Below are positions 22,006-30,681 of a stretch of DNA of 64,000 nt, piece by piece (position 1 is the stretch's first letter; the number at the start of each line of letters is the position of its first letter). Origin of the DNA: Hydrogenobacter thermophilus TK-6 (lineage in GTDB: Bacteria > Aquificota > Aquificia > Aquificales > Aquificaceae); contig NC_013799.1 of NCBI RefSeq assembly GCF_000010785.1, positions 496,001 through 560,000 of the forward strand. The letters run 5' to 3'. A program made the position numbers and the translations under genes. The notes under the pieces are model-generated. The model saw only the letters and a list, made by a program, of their open reading frames with translations. It ran no database searches and was not told the origin of the DNA.

Positions 22006-22773
22006 AAAAGCCTTGTCTCAAGGCTCGCAGAGCTCTTCCCAAAAGCTCCCGACTTCACCACCATATACTACAGGTTCAAAAAACTCAGCAGTAGCTATCT
22101 TGAGGAGTTAATACACAAAACTGCTCAAGAAATAATCCAGAGCCTTGAAGCAAAAGAGTTTCACTGCATTGTAGCAGATGGAACGGGCTTTGGAAGGGAG
22201 GTTAGAGCTCATGTGAAAACTGAAGCTCTTATTGGGATAGTGAGAGGTAAATCTGTAGCGGTTGGAGTTAAGGCAGGTGTAGCATATTCGGACGAAAACA
22301 GGCTCTTGCTGGAGATACTCAAGGATTTTCCTTTCAGAAGCTCTTACTTTGTAGGAGACGCCTACTATGGTAAGTCTGTGGAGGTGCTAAAGAGAGTAAA
22401 GAAGCTTGGCATGAAGGCTGTAGTCCCTGTGAGGGACACCATGCGTAGGAAGGTGAGGGACGAGTATAGGTTATGGGTTAAAGGGAATTACGAGAGGATG
22501 AGGAAGGTTTACAAGAAGTATCGCTACAGAGTGGAGCAGTTTTTTGGGACTATCAAAAACCTTTTTGGGGACAGGGATAGGGTGTGTGATTTTCACATAG
22601 CGAGTCTTTATGTGCTTGGCAGGTTTGTGCTGTATAACCTGATGGTTCTTGCTGAACTCCTTTTATTGTCCCTGAAGCTTTTGAGGGTTATGGTGTTTTT
22701 CAGACACTGGAATACAAGCGCTTGGGGAATTTTTAAACACTCTCCTCAAGCCCTTGACAATCTGACCACTTGA
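22006..22773 (+). pseudogene. Transposase remnant, DDE type (IS4/IS5-like), 5' truncated
   Basis: An open frame runs from just after a stop at 22003 to 22773 without its own early start. It begins KSLVSRLAELFPKAP and includes VADGTGFG (first Asp), VGDAYYG (second Asp) and VEQFFGTIKNLFGD (Glu), so the catalytic triad is complete while the N-terminal DNA-binding part is missing. A GTG at 22213 could start only a shorter piece lacking the first Asp. No terminal inverted repeats were recognised. It separates the leftward cassette from the late genes. Confidence 0.75.
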
Positions 22774-22799
22774 CATATCTTTAAATTATCCCATAGTAT
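22770..22799 (+). promoter_or_regulatory. Candidate late promoter at the end of the transposase remnant
   Basis: TTGACA (22770-22775), an 18-base spacer and TAGTAT (22794-22799) lie about 50 bases before the first packaging gene. The -35 overlaps the transposase stop codon. If active, the late operon is driven by a promoter joined to the insertion remnant. Confidence 0.45.
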
Positions 22800-22850
22800 T
22801 ACAAAAAGAAATCAGGATTTAATCCAAAAGCACAGAGCTGGAGGCTACAC

Positions 22851-23249
22851 ATGCGCACCGCTCACCTTCGCATAGTAGAAAAGCTACTGGACTATTACCG
22901 CAATCCCGAAAACTGGGGCAAAAGTCTGAAACAAGTCGCACAGGCTTTCGGACACTCTTATCCTTATATATTGAAGTGCATACAGCTTTACGGTACCGAG
23001 CGCTTCAGAAAAGAGAAAGATGCAATTTATCACGAAATACTTTCAGAAGCTTCAAACATTGCGATTGCAAGACTTTACGAGATGCTTCTGTCAGAAGATA
23101 AAGAAGAGTTCAAACAAGCTCAGGCAGAGGTAAGACAATGGTATAAAACTGTTTTCGGAGAGAAGCAATATCATACACATGAGGCTGGGGACAAGCTCAG
23201 CACACTACTTAGCGCACTCGCAGAGATAAGGCAGAAATATGCAAAATGA
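22851..23249 (+). CDS. terS: Terminase small subunit (probable)
   Basis: 132 residues. An N-terminal HTH-like segment (KSLKQVAQAFGHSYPYILKCIQLYG) for binding the packaging site is followed by helices (AIARLYEMLLSEDKEEFKQAQAEVRQWYKTVFGE, read in pieces) typical of the oligomerisation region. The place directly before the large subunit, with an 11-base overlap, supports the call. The start follows GGAGG by 6 bases. Confidence 0.75.
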   Translation: MRTAHLRIVEKLLDYYRNPENWGKSLKQVAQAFGHSYPYILKCIQLYGTERFRKEKDAIYHEILSEASNIAIARLYEMLLSEDKEEFKQAQAEVRQWYKTVFGEKQYHTHEAGDKLSTLLSALAEIRQKYAK

Positions 23250-24633
23250 AACTATTGAAGTTCTTGATTTATTGCTGTCTAAACCGCTTCCAGACCTTGC
23301 AGAGCTACTCTTTCCTCACTACTGCACGCATAAGCCTGCAGACATTCATTACGAACTTGCTGAGCTACTTACAGAGAGCAAGCAAAATCTTGTCATAGCT
23401 TTTCCGAGAGAGTTCGCTAAATCTACATACGTGTGGATATTCTTCCCAGCATGGAACATCCTGCACTGTAAATATAGATACATTGTTTACATAGCAAGCT
23501 CAAAAGAGCGTGCAGAAGAACAGCTCAGAAACCTGCGTGCCGAAATAACGGCACACCCACTTCTTTCAAGTCTCATCGAGATAAAAAAAGACAACGCTGA
23601 TGAGCTTGAATACCTTGACCTTGCAAGCATGAATCGGTGTCTCATCAGGGCTTACGGCGCAGGGCAAAATCTCAGGGGCATCAGATACCATGAGAAAAGG
23701 CCCGATATCGTCATACTTGATGACATAGAAGACAGTGAGAGCGTTCAGTCTGAAACTCAGAGAAAAAAGCTCAAAGAGTGGTTTCATGCGGATGTGAGAC
23801 CTCTGTCTTCAACTGGTAGGATTTTTGTTATAGGTACAGTTCTACATGAGGACAGCCTTCTGAACAACCTTCTCACTAACCCCCCCTTTAGCTTCAGGGG
23901 GCTAAGATACGGCATCATTGATGAAGAAGGAAAGCCGACCTGGGAGGACAGATTTACACTTGAGTGGATAGAGCGCAAACGGGAAGACTATAGAGCGCAA
24001 GGGCTTTTGCATGTGTTTTATAGAGAGTATATGAACATAGCCCTTGCGCCTGAAGAACAGATATTTAAAAAAGAATACTTTCAATACTACGATCCTGTGC
24101 GCCTTGACACTTTAAACTTTAACATCTTCACAACCGTAGACCTTGCCATTTCTAAGTCCGACACTGCAGACTTTACTGCCATAGCGACTGTAGCGGTCAG
24201 CCCAGAAAACCACTGGTTTGTGCTTGATATAGATTACGGGCGCTACGACCCGAGCGAGCAAATAGAAGCGATATTTAGAGCTGTAAAGAAATACAAACCC
24301 TTGATAGTGGGTATTGAAAAAGTGGCGTATCAATCAGCCCTTGCCCACTTCTTGCAAAAGGAAATGCTCGCACGGGGACTTTTCTTTAGAGTGCAGGAGC
24401 TGAAAGCTGAGAAAAAGAAAGAGCTTCGTATACAAGCTCTGCAACCGAGATTTACCATAAAAGCGGTCTGGTTCCCTGCAGGCGCACATTTCCTTACGGA
24501 GCTTGAGAGCGAGCTCTTGATGTTCCCGAGGGGCAAGCACGATGACCTTATAGACGCCCTTGCCTACATGGAGCAGATAGCCTATCCACCGATACATCAT
24601 TCGGAAGGGGAGCTGCCTTCATGGAGCTTATAG
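23239..24633 (+). CDS. terL: Terminase large subunit
   Basis: 464 residues. The ATPase domain has a modified Walker A AFPREFAKST (about 54-63) and Walker B DIVILDDIED (about 156-165). The RNase H-like nuclease has TVDLAIS (about 297), GIEKVAYQ and HDDLIDALAY (about 434). It pumps DNA into the capsid through the portal and cuts concatemers. The size matches compact terminases of podoviruses. Confidence 0.93.
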   Translation: MQNETIEVLDLLLSKPLPDLAELLFPHYCTHKPADIHYELAELLTESKQNLVIAFPREFAKSTYVWIFFPAWNILHCKYRYIVYIASSKERAEEQLRNLRAEITAHPLLSSLIEIKKDNADELEYLDLASMNRCLIRAYGAGQNLRGIRYHEKRPDIVILDDIEDSESVQSETQRKKLKEWFHADVRPLSSTGRIFVIGTVLHEDSLLNNLLTNPPFSFRGLRYGIIDEEGKPTWEDRFTLEWIERKREDYRAQGLLHVFYREYMNIALAPEEQIFKKEYFQYYDPVRLDTLNFNIFTTVDLAISKSDTADFTAIATVAVSPENHWFVLDIDYGRYDPSEQIEAIFRAVKKYKPLIVGIEKVAYQSALAHFLQKEMLARGLFFRVQELKAEKKKELRIQALQPRFTIKAVWFPAGAHFLTELESELLMFPRGKHDDLIDALAYMEQIAYPPIHHSEGELPSWSL

Positions 24634-24652
24634 ACCCAATTAGGAGGTACGA

Positions 24653-26509
24653 ATGAAAATAAAAGACGAAGAAAAGATTTTGTCGTATGTTCTTGCTGAC
24701 ATACAGAACGCTGAGAACTTTTATCAACAGGTAATAGAACCGAAGCTTATTGAAAGATATCAGCTCTACAACGCAGACCCTGAGTACTACGCTCAGAAGT
24801 TCCCCAAACTCTTCCAGCGTTCAAAAATAACACTGACAGACATAGCTGATACCATTGAGTGGGCTATGCCGTCATTGATGCGGATATTCTTCGGTGGGGA
24901 GGATGTGGTAAGTATCGTGGGGAGGCAGGCTGAAGATGTCAAGAAGGCGGACATTCTTCAAGAGCTCATCAACTTCCAGATCCAGAACCAGAATCAGGGA
25001 TTTCTGATATTTTATAAGTGGTTTAAGGATGCGCTGATAGGCGGGCTTGGGGTAGTAAAGTGCTACTGGGAGAGGGAATACGAAACACAAAAGAAAGAGA
25101 TAGTACTGGGGTGGGATGAGCTACAACTTGCTCAGCATGATCCTACCGCAGTTGTAGAGAGCGCTCAAGACCTGGGAAACGGCATTTACAGAGTTGCGCT
25201 GAAGATCAGCAGGCTTTCAAAAAATCAACCTTGCCTTGAGAATGTCCCAGCTACAGAGTTTATATTTCACCCATCAACGCTGTCAGTTAAAGACTCACCA
25301 TTTGTAGCGCACAGAAAAGTTGTGACCGTTGACTATCTAAAAAGAAAAGAGAAAGAGGGCATTTACAAGAATGTGGATAAGGTGATAGAAAGTGCAAGCT
25401 CGGACGATTTGCGCTATACACAGATGGCAGATTATTATCTCAAGCCTTACAAAAAGTATGCGGTTTCTGAGAGTGATCAGGATCTGGCAAGAAGAAAGGT
25501 CTTGCTCTATGAGTGCTACACGAAGTATGACATCAATAACGATGGTTTGCTGGAAGATGTCATAATAACAGTTGGCAACAATACAATACTAAGAATACAG
25601 GAAAACATCTACGGCAGACCTCCGTTCTTTGTTTTAGCACCGATCCTTGAACCTTATCAGCTGTGGGGCAAATCCTTTGCGGATGTTCTAAAAGATATTC
25701 AAGACCTCAAAACAGCACTTGTCAATCAGATTATTGTAAATGTCGGCATGAACAATGACTACAAGATTGCAATAAATGACACACTTGTGAATGTGCAAGA
25801 TATTGTAAATGACAAACCTGTTATCAGGATGAAGGCTGGGGCGGACATAAGGCAGGCTATCATGCCTCTGCCAACGCAACCATTAGCACCTTGGAGTTTT
25901 AACTTCCTTGAATACATAGAAGGCACGAAAGAAAACAGAACTGGGATAACACGCTACAATCAGGGGCTTGATGGGCGGTCTTTAAACAAAACCGCATCGG
26001 GAATCTCTATGATAATGCAAGCTGCGAACCAGCGCCTGGAACTTATAGCCCGCATATTTGCAGAAACTGGGATTAAAGACCTTTTCTCTTTCCTTGTTTA
26101 TCTGAACCAGCAATTTATAGACCAGAAGACAGTCATAAGGCTTACAAACAAGTCTCTGCCGATAGCTCCCGATGACCTGAGCGGAGAGTTTGACGTTGTC
26201 ATTTCCGCTGGCATTGGAGTTGGGACAAAACAGACAAACATGGCAAACTTGCAATTACTGCTACAGCTGTATCCTAAACTGCTACAGCTCGGCATAGCAA
26301 CACCTAAGAATGTTTACAACCTTGTTAAAAAACTCATTGAAGAGATGGGCTACAAGAATGTGGATGACTTTTTGCAAGACCCTGAGCAGGCACAGATGAA
26401 AATGATGATGGGGGGATTAAATGGAGGAATTACAGGAGAGATTGGTATTCCTCAGGGAGGAATACCTCAAGGGGTTAACAGCTCAGCAGGTGAAGGATTG
26501 CCTCAGTGA
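24653..26509 (+). CDS. Portal protein, P22-like
   Basis: 618 residues. Features of P22/podovirus portals: an early helical part with AMPSLMRIFFGGEDVV, a GGLGVVKCYWE segment, PPFFVLAPILEPYQLWGKSFAD, and near 430-480 ENRTGITRYNQGLDGRSLNKTASGI (read in pieces), the wing/stem region. It forms the dodecameric ring through which DNA passes. The Gln/Gly-rich C-terminus overlaps the next gene by 89 bases in another frame. Start site TAGGAGGTACGA. Confidence 0.88.
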   Translation: MKIKDEEKILSYVLADIQNAENFYQQVIEPKLIERYQLYNADPEYYAQKFPKLFQRSKITLTDIADTIEWAMPSLMRIFFGGEDVVSIVGRQAEDVKKADILQELINFQIQNQNQGFLIFYKWFKDALIGGLGVVKCYWEREYETQKKEIVLGWDELQLAQHDPTAVVESAQDLGNGIYRVALKISRLSKNQPCLENVPATEFIFHPSTLSVKDSPFVAHRKVVTVDYLKRKEKEGIYKNVDKVIESASSDDLRYTQMADYYLKPYKKYAVSESDQDLARRKVLLYECYTKYDINNDGLLEDVIITVGNNTILRIQENIYGRPPFFVLAPILEPYQLWGKSFADVLKDIQDLKTALVNQIIVNVGMNNDYKIAINDTLVNVQDIVNDKPVIRMKAGADIRQAIMPLPTQPLAPWSFNFLEYIEGTKENRTGITRYNQGLDGRSLNKTASGISMIMQAANQRLELIARIFAETGIKDLFSFLVYLNQQFIDQKTVIRLTNKSLPIAPDDLSGEFDVVISAGIGVGTKQTNMANLQLLLQLYPKLLQLGIATPKNVYNLVKKLIEEMGYKNVDDFLQDPEQAQMKMMMGGLNGGITGEIGIPQGGIPQGVNSSAGEGLPQ

Positions 26510-26678
26510 ACTTTTTGAGGAACTTCGCAGATACTATTTTGAGGAGTGGAGGGGGAGTGATCCAGAAAAGTGGGGGGAGATCAAATTCAAGCTTGAGATC
26601 TTAGACAGATTTGAGGCAGTACTCACCTCTCGCATACTCGGGGGAGAGACCGCCAAAAAGGTTATTGAGGGGGGTTAG
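26421..26678 (+). CDS. Small hypothetical virion-region protein overlapping the portal gene
   Basis: 85 residues, helical and charged (MEELQERLVFLREEYLKGLTAQQVK; ELRRYYFEEWRGSDPEKWGE). It starts inside the portal gene in another frame after a G-rich site and ends three bases before the next gene. Its position between portal and later head genes suggests an assembly role, but no family is recognised. Confidence 0.65.
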   Translation: MEELQERLVFLREEYLKGLTAQQVKDCLSELFEELRRYYFEEWRGSDPEKWGEIKFKLEILDRFEAVLTSRILGGETAKKVIEGG

Positions 26679-26680
26679 AC

Positions 26681-27502
26681 ATGCCTATTACAGGGCTTTC
26701 TTCATCCACTTTAAAAACCAGATTCTTTAACATCCTCGCTGGAGGAAATGCAACAGATCTGGAAAACTTCCTTTCTCAATTCACAAGTGCTTATGACAAA
26801 CTGGTTCTTAACTCCGAGATTTTCTCCAACCCTGCGGTGATGGATGCGGTTGTAAACTCCCCACAGCTGGCTACGGTTTTTAACTCCACCACTGCGTTAA
26901 ACATGTTCTTTGCATCCTCTGTTGCTATCACTCAGCTGGGACGATCTTACAACGGCATTCAAACTCTTGCGCAGAACGCACAAGCCATGAGGAGTGCCAT
27001 ACAGTCGCAGGAGCTTTTAAATCTCATCAGTAGAAATCCTTCATTTAGACAAATCTTTACCAGTAGCACAGCTATACCCAGTAAGTCTGTGCCTACTATG
27101 ACCTCCAATACCACACCTGAGGGGCAAGCGCTGGGCAGTTCTATTTACAGCTCCAGTAACGATTTCTATAAGGCTTTTGACAAAAATAGTACCACCCTCT
27201 GGGAGCCTGCTACCCCCAATCCTAGTGAATGGGTCGGGTATATGTTTTCTGTCCCCGTTTTTGTGCATACGCTATCTTACACAAATATAGAGAATATAAA
27301 TCTGTGTGTGGTGCAGAGAAGTTCAGATGGTACCAGTTGGGAAGATATTTTAACCTTTTCTCCCGCGCTGCGTTTGGCTACTCCAGTTCAGCTACCCCTT
27401 CCGCTTCTAGTAAATTACTACAAATACTACCGAATATTAACAGTAAGCACATCTGGCTACCCGCTGATTAGGGAGCTTGATTTCAGTGGCTTCACGCAGT
27501 AA
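26681..27502 (+). CDS. Virion-region protein with a discoidin-like C-terminal domain
   Basis: 273 residues. The N-terminal ~130 residues are helical and Ala/Asn/Ser-rich (VMDAVVNSPQLATVFNSTTALNMFF). From about 145 a beta-rich part resembles F5/8 type C domains: SSNDFYKAFDKNSTTLWEP, EWVGYMFSVPV, VVQRSSDGTSWEDIL and a closing YYKYYRILTVS. Such domains bind carbohydrates or surfaces. Between portal and scaffold genes, a head decoration protein is plausible. The start follows GGGGGGTTAGAC. Confidence 0.6.
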   Translation: MPITGLSSSTLKTRFFNILAGGNATDLENFLSQFTSAYDKLVLNSEIFSNPAVMDAVVNSPQLATVFNSTTALNMFFASSVAITQLGRSYNGIQTLAQNAQAMRSAIQSQELLNLISRNPSFRQIFTSSTAIPSKSVPTMTSNTTPEGQALGSSIYSSSNDFYKAFDKNSTTLWEPATPNPSEWVGYMFSVPVFVHTLSYTNIENINLCVVQRSSDGTSWEDILTFSPALRLATPVQLPLPLLVNYYKYYRILTVSTSGYPLIRELDFSGFTQ

Positions 27503-27510
27503 GGAGGAGG

Positions 27511-27699
27511 ATGATGATATTTGTGATAATAGATAAGCAAACAAAAAGGGTTCTTGGTTTTACTTATTCTTCCGAGTATAAAACGTATCACCCTGAAGTG
27601 GAGCTTATTCAGATTTCTCAGGATAGCGAAGTTTTTCTTTCCGCAACGCCACAGTCTTATGTTTATGACGCGTCAACAAACAGTTTTGTAATCAAATAA
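27511..27699 (+). CDS. Small hypothetical protein of the head region
   Basis: 62 residues, beta-rich, not recognised (MMIFVIIDKQTKRVLGFTY; FLSATPQSYVYDASTNSFVIK). The form, with strands and a YDASTNSFV segment, resembles short tail-fibre chaperone-like or decoration proteins. Start site AAGGAGGAGG. It lies between the discoidin-like and the scaffold genes. Confidence 0.55.
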   Translation: MMIFVIIDKQTKRVLGFTYSSEYKTYHPEVELIQISQDSEVFLSATPQSYVYDASTNSFVIK

Positions 27700-27711
27700 G
27701 GAGGGGAAGAC

Positions 27712-28674
27712 ATGGATGAGCACAATCAGGGGACTCCTGTGGAGCAACCCAAAGCACAAGAAGAGCAAAAGCCCGAGATAGCCCTTACGCATGAGGGTGA
27801 ATTAAGCGTTGACCTGTCAAGTTGGGGACTCTCCGAAGAGGAAGGAGAGCAACCCGAGAAGCAGGAAACGCAGGAGCAGGCTCAGGGAGAAAAGCAGGAG
27901 TACTACACTCCTGAAGAGATACAAAAGATAGGCATTGACAAGCTTGACCCCAACAGAATACCCCCTGAGCTTCTGCCGTGGTATAAGTCCATGCAGGCGG
28001 ATTATACCCGCAAGACGCAGGCTCTTGCGGAAGAGAGAAAAGCAATAGAAAAGCTTCTGGACAAGGCTCTAACAGACCCAGAGCTTGCCAAGAGGTTTAT
28101 TCAAGACCCTGAGCTTGTCCAGACAGCTCAGAAACACCCTCAGCTTGCTCAAAAACTGATGGCTGTAAGCCAACTAGCACAGCCCAAGAAGAATCCATTT
28201 GATGACATCGTGGAGCAAGCCAAGAGGATGGTGGAAGCCCAGTTTGGGGAACCCTTTGACGAGTTCAACCCTAAACATACGCTGGCTCTAACCCTTGCAG
28301 GACAGAACATATTGGCGCGGCAGGCACAGATGTTGCAAATTTACAACAGGATAGGAGAGATACGTGAGAAAGAGCCTGCCTTTGAAGAGATTGACAGACT
28401 TGCGGAGCAAAAACTGTACAGCTTGCCGTATGCGGAAGCGCTAAAGATAGAACGTGCTATAAAGGTAGGGGATATTGATACTGTTCTCCGTTTCTGGGAA
28501 GATGTCAGAAAAGAGTATTATCAGCAAAAGCTCACAACAAAACAGGAGCCTCCGAAGGTGGAGAGTGCTGGCACAGGGGAGGTGAAAACAAAGCCTTCCT
28601 TTGACCCAAGAGAACTTGCTCACCTCAGCGAAGAGGAAAAGGTCCGCTGGTTCATAGAGGCAGGTTTGGTGTAA
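27712..28674 (+). CDS. Capsid scaffolding protein (probable)
   Basis: 320 residues. A very Glu/Gln-rich disordered N-terminus (about 1-70) is followed by long helices and a charged C-terminal helix. The place directly before the major capsid gene and the composition are typical of scaffolds, which guide capsid assembly and leave the head. The segment WYKSMQADYTRKTQALAEERKAIEK (read in pieces) is common in scaffolds of P22/SU10-type phages. Start site AAGGAGGGGAAGAC. Confidence 0.75.
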   Translation: MDEHNQGTPVEQPKAQEEQKPEIALTHEGELSVDLSSWGLSEEEGEQPEKQETQEQAQGEKQEYYTPEEIQKIGIDKLDPNRIPPELLPWYKSMQADYTRKTQALAEERKAIEKLLDKALTDPELAKRFIQDPELVQTAQKHPQLAQKLMAVSQLAQPKKNPFDDIVEQAKRMVEAQFGEPFDEFNPKHTLALTLAGQNILARQAQMLQIYNRIGEIREKEPAFEEIDRLAEQKLYSLPYAEALKIERAIKVGDIDTVLRFWEDVRKEYYQQKLTTKQEPPKVESAGTGEVKTKPSFDPRELAHLSEEEKVRWFIEAGLV

Positions 28675-28696
28675 AAAAACTTAGGGAGGGATAAAC

Positions 28697-29572
28697 ATGG
28701 CGCTTACAACTTACACTGCTGTAGGAAACAGAGAAGACCTCAGCGACATAATAACAAACATATCACCCACAGAAACACCACTTTACTCTATGTTTGGCAA
28801 GGCGACAGCGAAGGCTACCTATCATGAATGGATTGAGGACAGTCTCGCTGCCCCCGGAACCAACGCAATGGTGGAAGGCGCAAACTATCCCATCGCAGAC
28901 CCGCAGACAAGGGTGAGAAAGGGCAACTACACCCAGATTTTCGCCAAGGGCTACGGCATTTCTGAAACTCAGGAGGCTGTTCTCAAGGCTGGCATAAAGT
29001 CCGAGATAGCTTACCAGATGCAGAAGGCTATGAAAGAGATAGCCAGAGACGTTGAGTATGCAATAATCAACAACACTGCCGCTGTTGCCGGAAACGCCAC
29101 CACCGCAAGGCAGATGGGTGGCATTCAGGCATTTGTGATCACCAATGTCCTTGCTAACGGTGGTAGTCCAAGAGCCCTGACCGAGACGCTCCTGAACGAC
29201 GGAATTCAGCAGGCCTGGCAGGCAGGCGGAAATCCTGATGTTGTGGTGGTATCTGGCAAGAATAAGAGAACTGTGTCCTCCTTCACTGCGGGAGTGACGA
29301 AAACCGTCGCTGCGGAAGATAAGAAGCTTGTTAGCACTGTGGATGTCTATGAGTCTGACTTTGGTCTTGTACGCATTGTAGCTGACAGGTGGATGCCTGA
29401 CAGCAAGGTTTTTATCCTTGAAAAGGGGCGCTTTAAAATTGCGTACCTCAGACCCTTCAAACAACAGGAGATAGCAAAGGTGGGCGATAGGATAGAGAGA
29501 GTTGTGGTGGGTGAGCTGACCTTAGAAGTCAGAGCCGAGAAGGCTAACGCCATAATTGCGGATATAGCCTGA
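28697..29572 (+). CDS. Major capsid protein (SU10/DUF5309-like)
   Basis: 291 residues beginning MALTTYTAVGNREDLSDIITNISPTETPLYSMFGK (read in pieces), the characteristic N-terminus of SU10-type HK97-fold capsid proteins, with ATYHEWIEDSL, EIARDVEYAIINN and a late FKIAYLRPFKQQEIAKVGD segment. It builds the head shell. Start site AGGGAGGGATAAAC. A hairpin behind the gene may reduce downstream transcription. Confidence 0.9.
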   Translation: MALTTYTAVGNREDLSDIITNISPTETPLYSMFGKATAKATYHEWIEDSLAAPGTNAMVEGANYPIADPQTRVRKGNYTQIFAKGYGISETQEAVLKAGIKSEIAYQMQKAMKEIARDVEYAIINNTAAVAGNATTARQMGGIQAFVITNVLANGGSPRALTETLLNDGIQQAWQAGGNPDVVVVSGKNKRTVSSFTAGVTKTVAAEDKKLVSTVDVYESDFGLVRIVADRWMPDSKVFILEKGRFKIAYLRPFKQQEIAKVGDRIERVVVGELTLEVRAEKANAIIADIA

Positions 29573-29617
29573 TAGCGCACCGCCTGCCTCATCCGCTCAG
29601 CTCTACCTCCTTTGGTT

Positions 29618-29648
29618 GGCGGGCGCCAGCCCGCTTGCTTAATTCTTT
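29618..29648 (+). terminator. Possible leaky terminator behind the capsid gene
   Basis: GCGGGC (29619-29624), loop GCCA and GCCCGC (29629-29634) form a GC-rich hairpin. TTGCTTAATTCTTTTT follows, so the U-rich part begins a few bases late. All later genes depend on readthrough or another promoter. Confidence 0.5.
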
Positions 29649-29661
29649 TTGGAGTGAAAAC

Positions 29662-29925
29662 ATGGCTGTGATCTTTGACTACGATGAGAAGACAGGCAAA
29701 ATAACCCTCACAAGGGTTGTGGATATAACGCCTTACCTCAGAGCAAACTACGAGGAGAGAAAGGAAATAGGCAAGGGTATTTCCAAATCTAAGGTCTGGC
29801 GTAAGGTGGCATCTATACCCATTGATGTGCTTATTTCTCACGGGATAGACATAAACGATGATGAAGCTATAAAAGACTTTATTAAAAAGCACCCCGAATA
29901 CAGAACATCAGAGGGAGGATTTTGA
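29662..29925 (+). CDS. Small head-region protein (hypothetical)
   Basis: 87 residues. It begins MAVIFDYDEKTGKITLTRVVDITPYL and ends with KVASIPIDVLISHGIDINDDE and KKHPEYRTS. Short proteins of this form, with a mention of the next residue pattern in many podovirus head regions, are found between capsid and adaptor genes. The exact role is unknown. The ATG at 29662 follows TTTTGGAGTG; a longer upstream frame lies in the hairpin region. Confidence 0.6.
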   Translation: MAVIFDYDEKTGKITLTRVVDITPYLRANYEERKEIGKGISKSKVWRKVASIPIDVLISHGIDINDDEAIKDFIKKHPEYRTSEGGF

Positions 29926-29927
29926 AG

Positions 29928-30107
29928 ATGGTGAAGATGAAAAAGCCTGAAAAACATGAGGCTACGCACTGGATCTTTGGCGTTGATGTGCTTGGCAAGG
30001 ACATAATTGAAGTGCCTGAATACCTTGTGAGCCTCTTTGAGGAAGAAGGCTTTACAAGGATCTCTGATGAAAAACCGAAAAAAGAAAGAGAAAAAGAAAG
30101 AGGTTAG
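29928..30107 (+). CDS. Small hypothetical head-region protein
   Basis: 59 residues. It has HWIFGVDVLGKDIIEVPEYLVSLFEEEGF in the middle (read in pieces) and a very basic/acidic tail (KPKKEREKERG). The ATG at 29928 is 8 bases after GGGAGGA. A TTG six bases earlier is possible. It overlaps nothing and is followed after 3 bases by the adaptor gene. No family recognised. Confidence 0.55.
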   Translation: MVKMKKPEKHEATHWIFGVDVLGKDIIEVPEYLVSLFEEEGFTRISDEKPKKEREKERG

Positions 30108-30110
30108 TAA

Positions 30111-30671
30111 ATGACTGTAGCGGAGGCTGTATTAAGGCTCAGGACTTTGCTCAACGACCCCCAGGCAATTGAGTTCACAGACGCGGAGCTGATAAACTAC
30201 ATCAATCAAGCACAGGATTACATAGTCTTAAGCGCAGTTAACTTAGGTTTTCAGGGCTTTTTAAAAAATGTAAACCTGACCCTCACCAATGATCAGGCTC
30301 TGCTTCCCAGCGACTTTATCAGGGAGTATTCAGTTTCCGCTAATAACTACATTCTTAACTCTGTACCGCCTGACGCTGAGGTAACAGATAAAACTTACAA
30401 GATAATAGGAAACACGCTTTATTCTAAAAATGCGAGTGTGAGCCTCTACTACTTTTACTCTCTTCCTAATTACAGCAATCTCAGCGACACTATACAGATA
30501 CCGCAGATATTTAACAACTTACTCTTTGAGATTTGCGTTTACCTTGCCAAGAATCGCATAGAGGTCCCTAACGCTTTTGATGTTCAGCTCTCCTCTCTGT
30601 ACGAGCAAAAAATTGCTCAACTCGTTTCTGCCTACGGTATGTCTTTTATAGAAAGACCCATGCCTTTTTGA
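30111..30671 (+). CDS. Head-tail adaptor protein (probable)
   Basis: 186 residues. The start MTVAEAVLRLRTLLND, TDAELINYINQAQDYI and a C-terminal FNNLLFEICVYLAKNR match the helical-bundle adaptors that bind under the portal ring (P22 gp4/T7 gp11-like role). It lies between capsid and stabilisation genes in the order expected for podoviruses. Confidence 0.75.
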   Translation: MTVAEAVLRLRTLLNDPQAIEFTDAELINYINQAQDYIVLSAVNLGFQGFLKNVNLTLTNDQALLPSDFIREYSVSANNYILNSVPPDAEVTDKTYKIIGNTLYSKNASVSLYYFYSLPNYSNLSDTIQIPQIFNNLLFEICVYLAKNRIEVPNAFDVQLSSLYEQKIAQLVSAYGMSFIERPMPF

Positions 30672-30681
30672 GGGCTAAAAG

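Noticed and set aside
28763..29892. Long open frames antisense to the major capsid gene
   Set aside because: They mirror the codon pattern of a clear capsid gene and have no plausible starts or motifs.
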